Assembly: GCF_003027925.1 (NCBI RefSeq)
Contig: NZ_PYPS01000019.1
Coordinates: 56,624 to 120,623 of the forward strand
Direction of reading: 5' to 3'
DNA length: 64,000 nt
From: Micromonospora sp. RP3T
Lineage (GTDB): Bacteria > Actinomycetota > Actinomycetes > Mycobacteriales > Micromonosporaceae
Part shown: positions 1 through 8,364 of the stretch, piece by piece
Layout: the number at the start of each line of letters is the position of its first letter
How positions within the stretch are numbered: the stretch's first letter is position 1
The notes under the pieces: generated by a model
Databases searched by the model: none
What the model saw: only the letters and a program-made list of their open reading frames with translations
Told to the model about the DNA's origin: nothing
Position numbers and translations under genes: made by a program

Positions 1-1133
1 TCGGCGCACACCTTCGCGTCGGCGGGCACGCCGCTGAGCACGGTCGGCGGGTAGGTCGCGCCGTCGCGCCGGCCGCCCACCTCGATGGTGGCCCCGGCGG
101 CGACCGCCTCGTCCACCCACGTCTCCACCCGCTGCGCCGCCTCGACGGACACCAGCGGCCCGACGTCGGTCAGCTCGGCGCGGGGGTCGCCGGTGCGCAG
201 TTCCTCGACGGCGGTGACGAGCCGGGGCAGGAAGCCGTCCAGGAGCCGTTCGTGCACGTAGACCCGCTGCACCGCGATACACGACTGCCCGGCCTGGTAG
301 TTCGAGAACGTGGCGATGCGGTGCGCGGCGAACGTCAGGTCCTCGTCGGCCGACCAGTCGGCGCAGATCACCGCCGCCGCGTTGCCGCCCAGCTCCAGCG
401 TGACGTGCTTGTCCGGGGCGGCGCGGCGGATGGCCGCGCCGACCGGGCCGGAGCCGGTGAACGAGACCACCGGCAGGCGCGGGTCGGCGACCAGTTCGGC
501 GGCGCGTTCGTTGGGCAGCGGCAGCACCGAGAAGATGCCCTCGGGCAGGTCGGTCTCGGCGAGGATCTCGCCGAGCAGCAGCGCGGTGAGCGGGGTGGCC
601 GGGGCCGGTTTGACCACGATCGGGGCGCCGACGGCGAGCGCCGGGGCGACCTTGTGGGCGACCAGGTTGAGCGGGAAGTTGAACGGGGTGATGCCGAGCA
701 CCGGCCCGCGTGGCACGCGCCGGACCAGCGCGATCCGGCCGGTGGCGGCCGGGTCGGTGTCGAGGCGTTGCAGCTCGCCGGAGAATCGGCGGGCCTCCTC
801 GGCGGCCCAGCGGAACGTCGAGATCGCGCGCCCGACCTCGGCCTTCGCCCACTTGACCGGCTTGCCGTTCTCGGCGGTGATCAGCGCGGCGACCTCGTCG
901 GCCCGTTCGGCGAGCCGCCGGGACACGTGGTCCAGGGCGGTCGCACGGACGTGCGCGGGCAGGGCCGCGGCCGTCGCGGCCACCCGGGAGGCGCCCGCGA
1001 CGGCGGCTTCGACCTGGTCGGCCGTGGCGAGCGTGGTACGCCCCACCGCCCGCCCGTCGTACGGGTGGGTGACGGTCAGCTCTGCCTCGCCGTGGACGGG
1101 GCGGCCGGCGACGTAGAAGGCTCTCGGCTCCAC
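1..1133 (-). CDS. aldehyde dehydrogenase (C-terminus beyond window)
   Basis: NAD(P)-dependent aldehyde dehydrogenase, about 377 residues visible, with roughly the last 100 residues lying off the left edge. The reverse strand reads from a GTG as MEPRAFYVAGRPVHG and shows the family landmarks: PRGPVLGITPFNFPLN, the SFTGSGPVG turn, the general-base glutamate in LELGGN, and the catalytic cysteine in AGQSC (about Cys285). It is divergent from the aminobutyraldehyde dehydrogenase at 1276 and near gabT, so a role as succinic-semialdehyde dehydrogenase closing GABA catabolism is plausible. That substrate is inferred from position only. The GTG lacks a strong ribosome site, so the start could move by a few codons. 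Confidence 0.85.
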   Translation of the reverse strand, partial: MEPRAFYVAGRPVHGEAELTVTHPYDGRAVGRTTLATADQVEAAVAGASRVAATAAALPAHVRATALDHVSRRLAERADEVAALITAENGKPVKWAKAEVGRAISTFRWAAEEARRFSGELQRLDTDPAATGRIALVRRVPRGPVLGITPFNFPLNLVAHKVAPALAVGAPIVVKPAPATPLTALLLGEILAETDLPEGIFSVLPLPNERAAELVADPRLPVVSFTGSGPVGAAIRRAAPDKHVTLELGGNAAAVICADWSADEDLTFAAHRIATFSNYQAGQSCIAVQRVYVHERLLDGFLPRLVTAVEELRTGDPRAELTDVGPLVSVEAAQRVETWVDEAVAAGATIEVGGRRDGATYPPTVLSGVPADAKVCA

Positions 1134-1275
1134 GTCCGGCAGCGTAGACCAGGAACGCTCGCGCGGAAACAGTTGCCCAAACCCTTGTCTGCCTCGAATT
1201 CAGTAGCCAAGATGGCAGTCAGATTGCGAGAACCTCCGCTGACCTTCCTTCCGGCCACCCTCTCGGAGACTTGAG
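1134..1275. promoter_or_regulatory. divergent promoter region between two aldehyde dehydrogenases
   Basis: A 142-bp gap between divergent genes that must carry both promoters. It is less GC-rich than its flanks around 1170-1240 (for example AAACAGTTGCCCAAACCC). No clear copy of the TTCCGTTGTG motif found elsewhere in the island is present. GGAG at 1265-1268 serves as ribosome site for the ATG at 1276. Confidence 0.4.
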
Positions 1276-2712
1276 ATGAGCGACCAGCAGCAGCTGCGCA
1301 ACTTCGTCAACGGCGAGTACGTCGACCCGGTGGACGGCGGCTACGCCGATCTGGTCGACCCGTGCACCGGCGAGGTGTTCGCCCGCGCCCCGGTGTCCGG
1401 GCCGGCGGACGTGGACGCGGCGATGCGGGCGGCCTCCACCGCGTTCGAGGGCTGGCGGGACGCCACCCCGGCGGAGCGGCAGCGGGCGATGCTGAAGTTC
1501 GCCGACGCGGTGGAGGCCCGGGCCGCCGACCTGGTCGACGCGGAGGTGCGCAACACCGGCAAGCCTCGGCAGCTCACCACCGACGAGGAGCTGCCGCCGG
1601 CCGTGGACGAGCTGCGGTTCTTCGCCGGCGCGGCGCGCCTGCTGGAGGGGCGTTCGGCGGGTGAGTACCTGGCCGGCCACACGTCGTACGTGCGGCGCGA
1701 GCCGATCGGCGTGTGTGCCCAGGTGACGCCCTGGAACTACCCGCTGATGATGGCGGTCTGGAAGATCGCCCCGGCGCTCGCGGCCGGCAACGCGGTGGTG
1801 CTGAAGCCGTCGGACACCACGCCGGTGTCGACGCTGCTGCTGGCCGAGATCGCCGCCGAGCACCTGCCGCCGGGTGTGTTCAATGTGGTCTGCGGCGACC
1901 GGGACACCGGCCGTACGCTGGTCTCCCACCCGATCCCGCAGCTCGTGTCGATCACCGGCTCGACCCGGGCGGGCATGGAGGTCGCCGCCGCGGCGGCGCC
2001 GGACCTGAAGCGGACCCATCTGGAGCTGGGCGGCAAGGCCCCGGTGGTGATCTTCGACGACGCGGACGTGGCGGCGGCGGCCGAGGCGATCGCGGTGGGC
2101 GGCTACTTCAACGCCGGCCAGGACTGCACCGCCGCGACCCGGGTGCTGACCGGGCCGGGCATCCACGACGACTTCGTGGCCGCACTCACCGAGCAGGCCC
2201 GCAACACCCGCACCGGCGGCCCGGACGACGCGGACGTGCTCTACGGCCCGCTGAACAACGCCAACCAGCTCGCCCGGGTGAGCGGCTTCGTGGACCGTCT
2301 GCCGGACCACGCGGACGTCACCACCGGCGGCAGCCGGGTCGGCGACCGGGGCTTCTTCTACGCCCCGACCGTGGTCTCCGGCGTCCGGCAGGCCGACGAG
2401 ATCATCCAGGACGAGGTGTTCGGGCCGGTGATCACCGTGCAGCGGTTCTCCGACGAGGACGAGGCGGTGCGCTGGGCCAACGGCGTCGAGTACGGCCTGT
2501 CCGCCTCGGTCTGGACCCGTGACCACGGTCGGGCCATGCGGATGACCCGCCGGCTGGACTTCGGCTGCGTCTGGGTGAACACGCACATCCCGTTCGTGTC
2601 GGAGATGCCGCACGGCGGCTTCAAGCACTCCGGCCACGGCAAGGACCTGTCGGTCTACAGCCTGGAGGACTACACCCGGGTCAAGCACGTCATGCACAAC
2701 ATCGAAGGCTGA
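1276..2712 (+). CDS. gamma-aminobutyraldehyde dehydrogenase-like ALDH
   Basis: 478-residue NAD-dependent aldehyde dehydrogenase of the type that oxidises 4-aminobutanal (or its glutamylated form) to GABA in putrescine breakdown. Visible features are TPWNYPLMMAVWK, the glutamate of LELGGKAP (Glu250) and the catalytic cysteine in NAGQDCTAATR (Cys284); the NAGQDC context is typical of YdcW/PatD-like enzymes. Length is normal for the family. The ATG is preceded by GGAG at good spacing. Four bases separate its stop from gabT, so the two are almost certainly one transcript. Assignment to aminobutanal rather than another omega-aminoaldehyde is inference from motif and neighbour. Confidence 0.88.
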   Translation: MSDQQQLRNFVNGEYVDPVDGGYADLVDPCTGEVFARAPVSGPADVDAAMRAASTAFEGWRDATPAERQRAMLKFADAVEARAADLVDAEVRNTGKPRQLTTDEELPPAVDELRFFAGAARLLEGRSAGEYLAGHTSYVRREPIGVCAQVTPWNYPLMMAVWKIAPALAAGNAVVLKPSDTTPVSTLLLAEIAAEHLPPGVFNVVCGDRDTGRTLVSHPIPQLVSITGSTRAGMEVAAAAAPDLKRTHLELGGKAPVVIFDDADVAAAAEAIAVGGYFNAGQDCTAATRVLTGPGIHDDFVAALTEQARNTRTGGPDDADVLYGPLNNANQLARVSGFVDRLPDHADVTTGGSRVGDRGFFYAPTVVSGVRQADEIIQDEVFGPVITVQRFSDEDEAVRWANGVEYGLSASVWTRDHGRAMRMTRRLDFGCVWVNTHIPFVSEMPHGGFKHSGHGKDLSVYSLEDYTRVKHVMHNIEG

Positions 2713-2716
2713 CCCG

Positions 2717-3988
2717 ATGACTTCCAGCGACGAGTTGCGCAAGCGCCGCGCGTCGGCGGTGGCCCGGGGCGTGGGCAGCGTCGTCGACGCGTACGTCGAT
2801 CACGCCGGCGGCGGGACGCTCACCGACGTGGACGGGCGGGAGTGGATCGACTTCGCGGCCGGCATCGCGGTCACCAACGTGGGCAACTCCGCCCCGAAGG
2901 TGGTCGAGGCGGTCCGCGCCCAGGTCGAACGGTTCACCCACACCTGTTTCATGGTCGCGCCGTACGAGTCGTACGTGGCGGTGTGCGAGCAGCTCAACGC
3001 GGTGACGCCGGGCGACTTCGAGAAGCGGTCGGCGCTGTTCAACTCCGGTGCCGAGGCGGTGGAGAACGCGGTGAAGATCGCCCGCCACGCGACCGGGCGG
3101 CCGGCGGTGGTGGTGTTCGACCACGCGTACCACGGCCGGACCAACCTGACCATGGCGTTGACCGCGAAGAACATGCCGTACAAGCACCGGTTCGGACCGT
3201 TCGCCGGGGAGATCTACCGGGTGCCGATGTCGTATCCGCTGCGCGACGGCGGGCTCGACGGGGCGACCGCGGCGGCCCGGTCGATCGAGATGATCGAGAA
3301 GCAGGTGGGCGCGGAGAACGTGGCCGCGCTGCTGATCGAGCCGATCCAGGGCGAGGGCGGCTTCGTCGTACCCGCCGAGGGGTTCCTGCCGGCGTTGCGC
3401 GAGTGGGCGACGGCGGCCGGGGTGGTCTTCGTCGCCGACGAGATCCAGACCGGTTTCTGCCGCACCGGTGACTGGTTCGCCTGCCACCACGAGGGCGTCG
3501 AGCCGGACCTGGTCACGCTCGCCAAGGGCATGGCCGGCGGGCTGCCGCTGGCGGCGGTGACCGGGCGGGCGGAGCTGATGGACGCGGTGCACGTCGGCGG
3601 CCTGGGCGGCACGTACGGCGGCAACCCGGTCGCCTGCGCCGCCGCGCTCGCGGCGATGGAGACGATGCGGGAGCTGGACCTGCCCGCCGCCGCGCGCCGG
3701 ATCGGCGCGGTGATGGGCGAGCGGCTGCACGCGATCGCCGCCCGTGACCCGCGGGTCGCCGAGGTACGCGGCCGGGGCGCGATGCTCGCCATGGAGATCG
3801 TGCAGCCGGGCGGGACCACCCCCGATCCGGTGGCCACGGCGGCGCTGTCGGCGGCCTGCCACGCGGCCGGGCTGCTCACCCTGACCTGCGGCACCTACGG
3901 CAACGTGCTGCGTTTCCTACCCCCGCTGGTGATCGCCGACGGCGAGCTGGGCCGGGGCCTCGACATTCTCGATGCCGCGTTCGGCTGA
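2717..3988 (+). CDS. gabT: 4-aminobutyrate aminotransferase
   Basis: 423-residue class III PLP-dependent aminotransferase that moves the amino group of GABA to 2-oxoglutarate, giving succinic semialdehyde. The family motifs are clear: FNSGAEAVENAVKIAR, the HAYHGRTNLTMALT loop, FVADEIQTGFCRTG, and the PLP lysine in LAKGMAGGLPL (Lys270). It follows the aldehyde dehydrogenase by four bases. Together they make the last steps of putrescine catabolism. Closely related class III enzymes acting on 5-aminovalerate or ornithine cannot be excluded by sequence reading alone. Confidence 0.9.
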   Translation: MTSSDELRKRRASAVARGVGSVVDAYVDHAGGGTLTDVDGREWIDFAAGIAVTNVGNSAPKVVEAVRAQVERFTHTCFMVAPYESYVAVCEQLNAVTPGDFEKRSALFNSGAEAVENAVKIARHATGRPAVVVFDHAYHGRTNLTMALTAKNMPYKHRFGPFAGEIYRVPMSYPLRDGGLDGATAAARSIEMIEKQVGAENVAALLIEPIQGEGGFVVPAEGFLPALREWATAAGVVFVADEIQTGFCRTGDWFACHHEGVEPDLVTLAKGMAGGLPLAAVTGRAELMDAVHVGGLGGTYGGNPVACAAALAAMETMRELDLPAAARRIGAVMGERLHAIAARDPRVAEVRGRGAMLAMEIVQPGGTTPDPVATAALSAACHAAGLLTLTCGTYGNVLRFLPPLVIADGELGRGLDILDAAFG

Positions 3989-4005
3989 CCCGGCCGCCCC
4001 TGATC

Positions 4006-4055
4006 GTGGAGCACCACGGGCCTGATCCCCCCAGGTCCCGCCCGTGGTGTTCCAC
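4006..4055. terminator. hairpin between convergent gabT and secreted-protein gene
   Basis: Arms at 4006-4021 and 4040-4055 pair over 16 bp with one mismatch and leave an 18-nt loop. It lies 18 bases after the gabT stop and just after the stop of the opposing gene at 4067, so it can serve both directions. No T-tract is present, which is common in actinobacteria. Confidence 0.6.
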
Positions 4056-4066
4056 TCCCCTCGTGG

Positions 4067-4726
4067 TCAGCGCAGCAACTGCACCGTGTTGCGGCGGACG
4101 ACGTTCTTGCCCGGTTCGCGGACCAGGTCCATGGCGGCGGCGTTGAGCAGCACGCAACTGCCCGACGGCCCGACCACGGTCACGGTGGCGCTCCGGTTGT
4201 TGTCCAGGTTCGTCACCCGCAGCCGGGTGCCGACCGGGAACTGTCCGCTGGTGGCGGCCGGCGCGCCGGCCTCGGCGGAGAACGTGATCGCTCCGGTGCA
4301 GACGCTGCCGCCGATCGGCTGCGCGTTGCCGGGTCGCGTCTCGACCGGCTGCCCGCCGCCGGGGGCGGGAGCGGCGCCGTCGAGGCGTTCCACCACGTTA
4401 CGCCGGATGACGTTCTTGCCCGGCTCGCGGACCAGGTCCATGGCCGCGGCGTTGAGCAACACGCAACTGCCCGACGGCCCGACCACGGTCACGGTGGCGC
4501 TCCGGTTGTTGTCCAGGTTCGTCACCCGCAGCCGGGTGCCCGCCGGGAACCGGTCGCTGGTGGCGGCCGGCGCCCCGCCTTCCGCCGAGAACGTCACCGA
4601 CCCGACGCAGGCGGACCGCCCGGCCGGCGTGGTCTCCGCGAATCCCATTCCGGTGCCGACCGAGAGGCCCACCGAGGCGACCACCGCCACGGTCGCCGCC
4701 AGCACGTGCTTGCGCTGCACCCTCAC
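4067..4726 (-). CDS. exported protein with two tandem RlpA-like double-psi beta-barrel repeats
   Basis: 219 residues. The N-terminus MRVQRKHVLAATVAVVASVG is a signal peptide. Two repeats of about 75 residues follow, roughly 45-115 and 145-219. Each has FSAE.GAPAATS, FP.GTRLRVTNLDNNRSATV, GPSGSCVLLNAAAMDLV, and an ending like REPGKNVIRRN. The stretch GTRLRVTNLDNN resembles the core of RlpA/expansin-type double-psi barrels (GTRVRVTNLDNGKSVVV). The catalytic aspartate context of true lytic transglycosylases is not evident, so a carbohydrate- or wall-binding role is more likely than catalysis. The repeats are nearly identical in DNA, indicating a recent internal duplication. Domain call is by eye only. 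Confidence 0.72.
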   Translation of the reverse strand: MRVQRKHVLAATVAVVASVGLSVGTGMGFAETTPAGRSACVGSVTFSAEGGAPAATSDRFPAGTRLRVTNLDNNRSATVTVVGPSGSCVLLNAAAMDLVREPGKNVIRRNVVERLDGAAPAPGGGQPVETRPGNAQPIGGSVCTGAITFSAEAGAPAATSGQFPVGTRLRVTNLDNNRSATVTVVGPSGSCVLLNAAAMDLVREPGKNVVRRNTVQLLR

Positions 4727-4937
4727 GTTGTCTCCCGTCGTCGGTGTCCTCGACGCGTGATACGGATGCCAGCCCCGGACCGTTCAGCCGGACCGCCGGT
4801 CAAGCGGGGCGCCCTGCTGTGCCGGAGGCGTTACCAGGGGGGCCCGTCCTTCCTGTCCAAGATCTTGCAGCTTGTGGGTCTCGCGGTGCTGGGATGCTGG
4901 TGCCGTCCACTTCGGATCCTCGTCCCAGGAGCCGCGC

Positions 4938-5396
4938 ATGTACCAGGTCCGACCGTCCCTGTTCGCCGCCGGCCTCACCACGCTGGCCACCGCCGCCGCC
5001 CTCGGGCTCGCACCGGGCGCCGCGCTCGCCGCCCCGAGCCCGGCCGCCTCGGCCCCGGCGATCTCCGTCAACTGGTTCGGCGCCGCCGACGTCCACGCGC
5101 ACGCCGGCACGGTGCGGGGCCGGTTCGACTGCGGCGGCGAACGCGGCCTGGCGTACATCGAGGTGCACCTGGCTCAGCGGGTGCGGGGCACCGACGTCAC
5201 CGGCTTCGGGTTCGGCGTGATCGGCGCGTGCACCGACGAGCGTACGGCCGGCACCTGGACGGCGACCGTCCCCGCCGACGCGGGCACCTTCCGTCCCGGC
5301 CCCGCCACCGCCACGGCCCGCCTGGTCGTCGAGCCCAACTCGCTCACCGAGACCACCGAGCGCCTACGCCTGCTCCCCCACTGCCCGCGTCACTGA
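4938..5396 (+). CDS. small exported protein, unknown function
   Basis: 152 residues starting at an ATG with AGGAGCC at ideal spacing; a longer frame from 4872 lacks this support. The N-terminus MYQVRPSLFAAGLTTLATAA followed by LGLAPGAALAAPS is a signal peptide with an AxA cleavage site. The mature part is about 110 residues with three cysteines (RFDCGGERG, VIGACTDE, LLPHCPRH), suggesting an extracellular disulfide-stabilised beta fold. I do not recognise a family. It stands alone between divergent and convergent neighbours. Confidence 0.7.
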   Translation: MYQVRPSLFAAGLTTLATAAALGLAPGAALAAPSPAASAPAISVNWFGAADVHAHAGTVRGRFDCGGERGLAYIEVHLAQRVRGTDVTGFGFGVIGACTDERTAGTWTATVPADAGTFRPGPATATARLVVEPNSLTETTERLRLLPHCPRH

Positions 5397-5411
5397 CCCC
5401 GGCGGCCCTCA

Positions 5412-5723
5412 TCAGGCGATCTGCCGGAGGTCGTCGCCGTAGTCGAAGATGATCCGCAGTCGGGCGCCGAGGGCGTTGGCGTACCGGCTCAGCGTGGCCA
5501 CCTCGTTGACGTCGAGGTCACCGTTCTCGATCTGACTCACCCGGCCCGGCGTGACCCCCATGATCTCGGCGACCTGCCGCTGGGTGAGCCCCAACCGCTT
5601 GCGCTCCTCGGCCAGGTGGAAGGCGCTCACCCAGGCCTCGGTCCGGGCGCGTTCCTGCGCGTACGCCTCGTCGTCGCCGCCGAGTTCGGCGCGAACCTCG
5701 TCCCAGTCGTGGAACTCCGTCAC
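5412..5723 (-). CDS. HigA-type antitoxin, XRE helix-turn-helix
   Basis: 103-residue antitoxin and repressor of a HigBA-type module. A Cro/C1-type helix-turn-helix occupies about residues 40-95: RKRLGLTQRQVAEIMGVTPG, then RVSQIENGDLDVNEVATLSRY. The acidic N-terminus (MTEFHDWDEVRAELGGDDEA) is the likely toxin-neutralising part. The gene starts inside the last codon of the toxin gene (ATGA overlap, 5720-5723), the toxin-first order usual for HigBA. It would bind its own promoter upstream of 6112. Confidence 0.85.
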   Translation of the reverse strand: MTEFHDWDEVRAELGGDDEAYAQERARTEAWVSAFHLAEERKRLGLTQRQVAEIMGVTPGRVSQIENGDLDVNEVATLSRYANALGARLRIIFDYGDDLRQIA

Positions 5724-6112
5724 GACTCCCCCCTTCGCTCACGTTCGTTGTCGAGCCAGGCCTTGTAGGCGATCTCCGCCGCCGGGATGTTCCGCTGGTA
5801 CCAGCGACTCCAGTCGCCCGCCTTGTTGCCGGCGACCAGGAGGACGGCCTGGGACCACGGGTCGAAGACGAACGACACCCGGATCGCCACGTCGCGACCG
5901 GAGCGGGGCCGCAGCTCCTTGAGGTTGCGCAGGCTGCTGCCCCGCAGCGTGTCCACGAGGGGCCGCCCCAACCCTGGCCCGACCTCGGCCAGCTTGTCCA
6001 CCGCCACGCGCACGCTCTCGTAGGACGCCGGGTCGTGGTGCCGCAGGTCGCGCAGCCAGTGCCGGATCTCACCGGTGACCCGGACCGACCACCGCTTCCC
6101 GTCAGCACCCAT
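5720..6112 (-). CDS. HigB/RelE-superfamily toxin (phage Gp49-like)
   Basis: 130-residue toxin expected to cleave ribosome-bound mRNA. The C-terminal half carries the Gp49-like signature: SSLRNLKELRPRSGRDVAIR, then FVFDPWSQAVLLVAGNKAGD and WSRWYQRNIPAAE. The N-terminal WSVRVTGEIRHWLRDLRHHD is the usual lead-in. Immediately upstream is AT-richer sequence (CAACTATAGTCC on the plus strand), a plausible promoter and operator for the pair. The antitoxin overlaps the 3' end by four bases. The frame is intact, so the module is probably active. Confidence 0.85.
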   Translation of the reverse strand: MGADGKRWSVRVTGEIRHWLRDLRHHDPASYESVRVAVDKLAEVGPGLGRPLVDTLRGSSLRNLKELRPRSGRDVAIRVSFVFDPWSQAVLLVAGNKAGDWSRWYQRNIPAAEIAYKAWLDNERERRGES

Positions 6113-6151
6113 GGCACAACTATAGTCCGGGCTAAACCGGATGGGCCACGT

Positions 6152-7165
6152 TCAGCGGGAGTCGAGGAGGGGTTGGGTGGGGTTCCAGGTCGTGCCCGTC
6201 TCGGCGTCGCGGCGGCGGCGGGCGATCGCGGACAGGGCCTCCAGGACGACGCGGTTGCCCAGGTAGGCGGTGATGTCGGCGTGGTCGTACGGCGGGGCGA
6301 CCTCAACCACGTCCAGGCCGACCACCGGCAGTTCGTAGCAGACCCGGCGGACCGCGTCGAGCAGCTCGCGGGAGGTGAACCCGCCTGGCTCGGGGGTCCC
6401 GGTGCCGGGGGCCATGCCGGGGTCGACCACGTCCACGTCGACGGAGAGGAACACGCCCTCGCACTCGTCGGTGGCGATGCCGAACGCCTCGGTGAGGCAG
6501 GTGTCCAGGCCGCGCGCCACGATCTCGGTCATCTCGTACGAGCGCATCCGCTGCTCCGCCATCCAGGCCAACGTGTCCGGGCCGGGCCAGTAGCCGCGCA
6601 GGCCGATCTGGAGGAACCGGTCGCCGCGTACCGCGCCGGACTCGATGAGCCGGCGCATCGGCTGGCCGTGCCCGTGCAGCGAGCCGAACTCGACGTCACC
6701 GGTGTCGGCGTGCGCGTCGAAGTGCACGAGCGAGACCCGGCCGAGCCCGTGGTGCCGGGCCACGCCGGTCGCGTCCGGCAACGCGATGGAGTGGTCGCCG
6801 CCGAGCACCACCGGGATCGCCCCGGCGGCGGCGACCGCGTGCACGGCGGTCTCCAGCGCGGCCAGCGAGCGTTCGATGTCGCCGCCGAACATCTCCACGT
6901 CCCCGGCGTCGTAGACGCACAGGTCCTTGAGCGCGTCCACGCGCAGCGCCAGCGACGGGCGGGAGCCGTCGTGCGGCAGGTAGCACGCCTGCCGGATGGC
7001 GGACGGCCCGAACCGGGTGCCCGGCCGGTGCGAGGTGCCGCCGTCGAACGGCGCGCCGATGACCACCACGTCGGCGTCGGCGTAGGTGACCGGTTCCTCG
7101 ACCGTGCACGGCGGCACGCCGAGGAACGTGACGTCGGGGCCGTACATCGGGCCGTAGCGGGTCAT
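6152..7165 (-). CDS. speB: agmatinase-family ureohydrolase
   Basis: 337-residue binuclear manganese ureohydrolase that removes urea from agmatine (or a related guanidino compound) to give putrescine. Metal-binding motifs are complete: GGDHSIALP, VHFDAHADTG and SVDVDVVDPG. Upstream of them is the substrate-loop signature APFDGGTSHRPGTRFGPS. The ATG at 7165 has GGAGGAACG before it and overlaps the stop of the preceding gene (ATGA). It is the last gene of an operon running from potD through the permeases, the oxidase and a saccharopine-dehydrogenase-like gene. Guanidinobutyrate or another guanidino acid is an alternative substrate. Confidence 0.88.
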   Translation of the reverse strand: MTRYGPMYGPDVTFLGVPPCTVEEPVTYADADVVVIGAPFDGGTSHRPGTRFGPSAIRQACYLPHDGSRPSLALRVDALKDLCVYDAGDVEMFGGDIERSLAALETAVHAVAAAGAIPVVLGGDHSIALPDATGVARHHGLGRVSLVHFDAHADTGDVEFGSLHGHGQPMRRLIESGAVRGDRFLQIGLRGYWPGPDTLAWMAEQRMRSYEMTEIVARGLDTCLTEAFGIATDECEGVFLSVDVDVVDPGMAPGTGTPEPGGFTSRELLDAVRRVCYELPVVGLDVVEVAPPYDHADITAYLGNRVVLEALSAIARRRRDAETGTTWNPTQPLLDSR

Positions 7166-8364
7166 CGTTCCTCCATCCCCCAGGGGGAACCGTAGTCGGT
7201 GAGCAGGTCGAGGAAGGGCGTCGGCGGCAACGCCTCGGGGCCGAGCACGCCCGTGCCGGACCAGGCGCCGGTGGCCAGCAGCTCCAACGCGACGACCGGG
7301 TTGACCGCGGTCTGCCAGACCACCGCCTGGTGCCCGTACTCGGTCATCGACCACTCGTTGTCGACCACGTGGTAGAGGTAGACCCGGCGGGGCCGGCCGT
7401 CCGGCCCGGTGCCGGTGACGTACGTGCCGGCGCAGGTCTTGCCGCTCATCCGGTCGCCGAGCGTGGCCGGGTCGGGCAGGGCGGCGGCCACCACGTCGCG
7501 CGGCGACACGTCGACGCCGCGCACCCGCACCGGGGCGGTCGAGTCCAGGCCGAGCTTGTGCAGCGTGCGCAGCACCTCGATGAACTCCGCGCCGAGGCCG
7601 TACTTGAAGGTGACCCGCCTCGCCTTCACCCAGCGCGGGATGAGCAGCACCTCCTCGTGCTCCACGTTGACGCACTCGACCGGGCCGATGCCGGCCGGGA
7701 AGTCGAACACCTCCGGCTCGCTGAACGGTTCGGTGGTGAACCAGCCGCGGTCGGCCTCCCAGACCACCGGCGGGTTGAGGCACTCCTCGATGGTGGTCCA
7801 GATGGAGAACGACGGCGCGAAGTCGTAGCCGGCGACGGTGAGGTTCGCGCCGTCGCGTACCCCGATCTCGTCGATCTCGGTGAACAGCTCGTCGGCGGCG
7901 TAGCGGGCGAACACGTCGGACAGGCCCGGTTCGACGCCGATGCCGCAGAGCGCCAGCCGGCCGGCGGCGGCCCAGCGGTCGGCGGCGGCGAACTGCTCGT
8001 CGCCGAGCTTGACGCCGGTCTCCGCGTAGGGGCGGTCGGGGTGCGGCCGGGACAGCGACATGGCCATGTCGAGGTAGTCGACGCCGGCCGCGAACGCCCC
8101 GTCGAAGATCGGCAGGACGAAGCGCGGGTCGACCGCGTTGAACACGTGGGTGATCCGGTGTTCCCGGCAGAGCGCGGCGACCGCGTCGGCGTCGGAGGCG
8201 TCGACGGTGGCGGCCACGAACCGGTCGCCGTGGCCGGTGACCGCTCGGGCGGCGCGCGCCGGGTCGTGGTCGGCGACCACCATGGTCTCGAAGAAGGCAC
8301 GTCGGGCGGCGATGGATACGGCGGCGGAGCCGACGCCACCGGCGCCGACGAGGAGGATACGCAT
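7162..8364 (-). CDS. saccharopine dehydrogenase-like NAD(P) oxidoreductase
   Basis: 400 residues. The N-terminal Rossmann fingerprint is MRILLVGAGGVGSAAVSIAA. A central HVFNAVDPRFVLPIFDGAF segment and CGIGVEPGLSDVFARYAAD are typical of saccharopine and carboxynorspermidine dehydrogenases. Such enzymes form or split a secondary amine between an amino acid and an aldehyde. It starts at TGATG with the oxidase gene stop and overlaps the agmatinase start, so it is translationally coupled inside the polyamine operon. A substrate such as a carboxyalkyl-polyamine or putrescine-derived conjugate is inferred from that context; none is shown by the sequence. Confidence 0.78.
   Translation of the reverse strand: MRILLVGAGGVGSAAVSIAARRAFFETMVVADHDPARAARAVTGHGDRFVAATVDASDADAVAALCREHRITHVFNAVDPRFVLPIFDGAFAAGVDYLDMAMSLSRPHPDRPYAETGVKLGDEQFAAADRWAAAGRLALCGIGVEPGLSDVFARYAADELFTEIDEIGVRDGANLTVAGYDFAPSFSIWTTIEECLNPPVVWEADRGWFTTEPFSEPEVFDFPAGIGPVECVNVEHEEVLLIPRWVKARRVTFKYGLGAEFIEVLRTLHKLGLDSTAPVRVRGVDVSPRDVVAAALPDPATLGDRMSGKTCAGTYVTGTGPDGRPRRVYLYHVVDNEWSMTEYGHQAVVWQTAVNPVVALELLATGAWSGTGVLGPEALPPTPFLDLLTDYGSPWGMEER

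Noticed and set aside
4872..4937. 22-residue N-terminal extension of the small exported protein
   Set aside because: The extension has no ribosome site, while the ATG at 4938 has AGGAGCC and begins a proper signal peptide.
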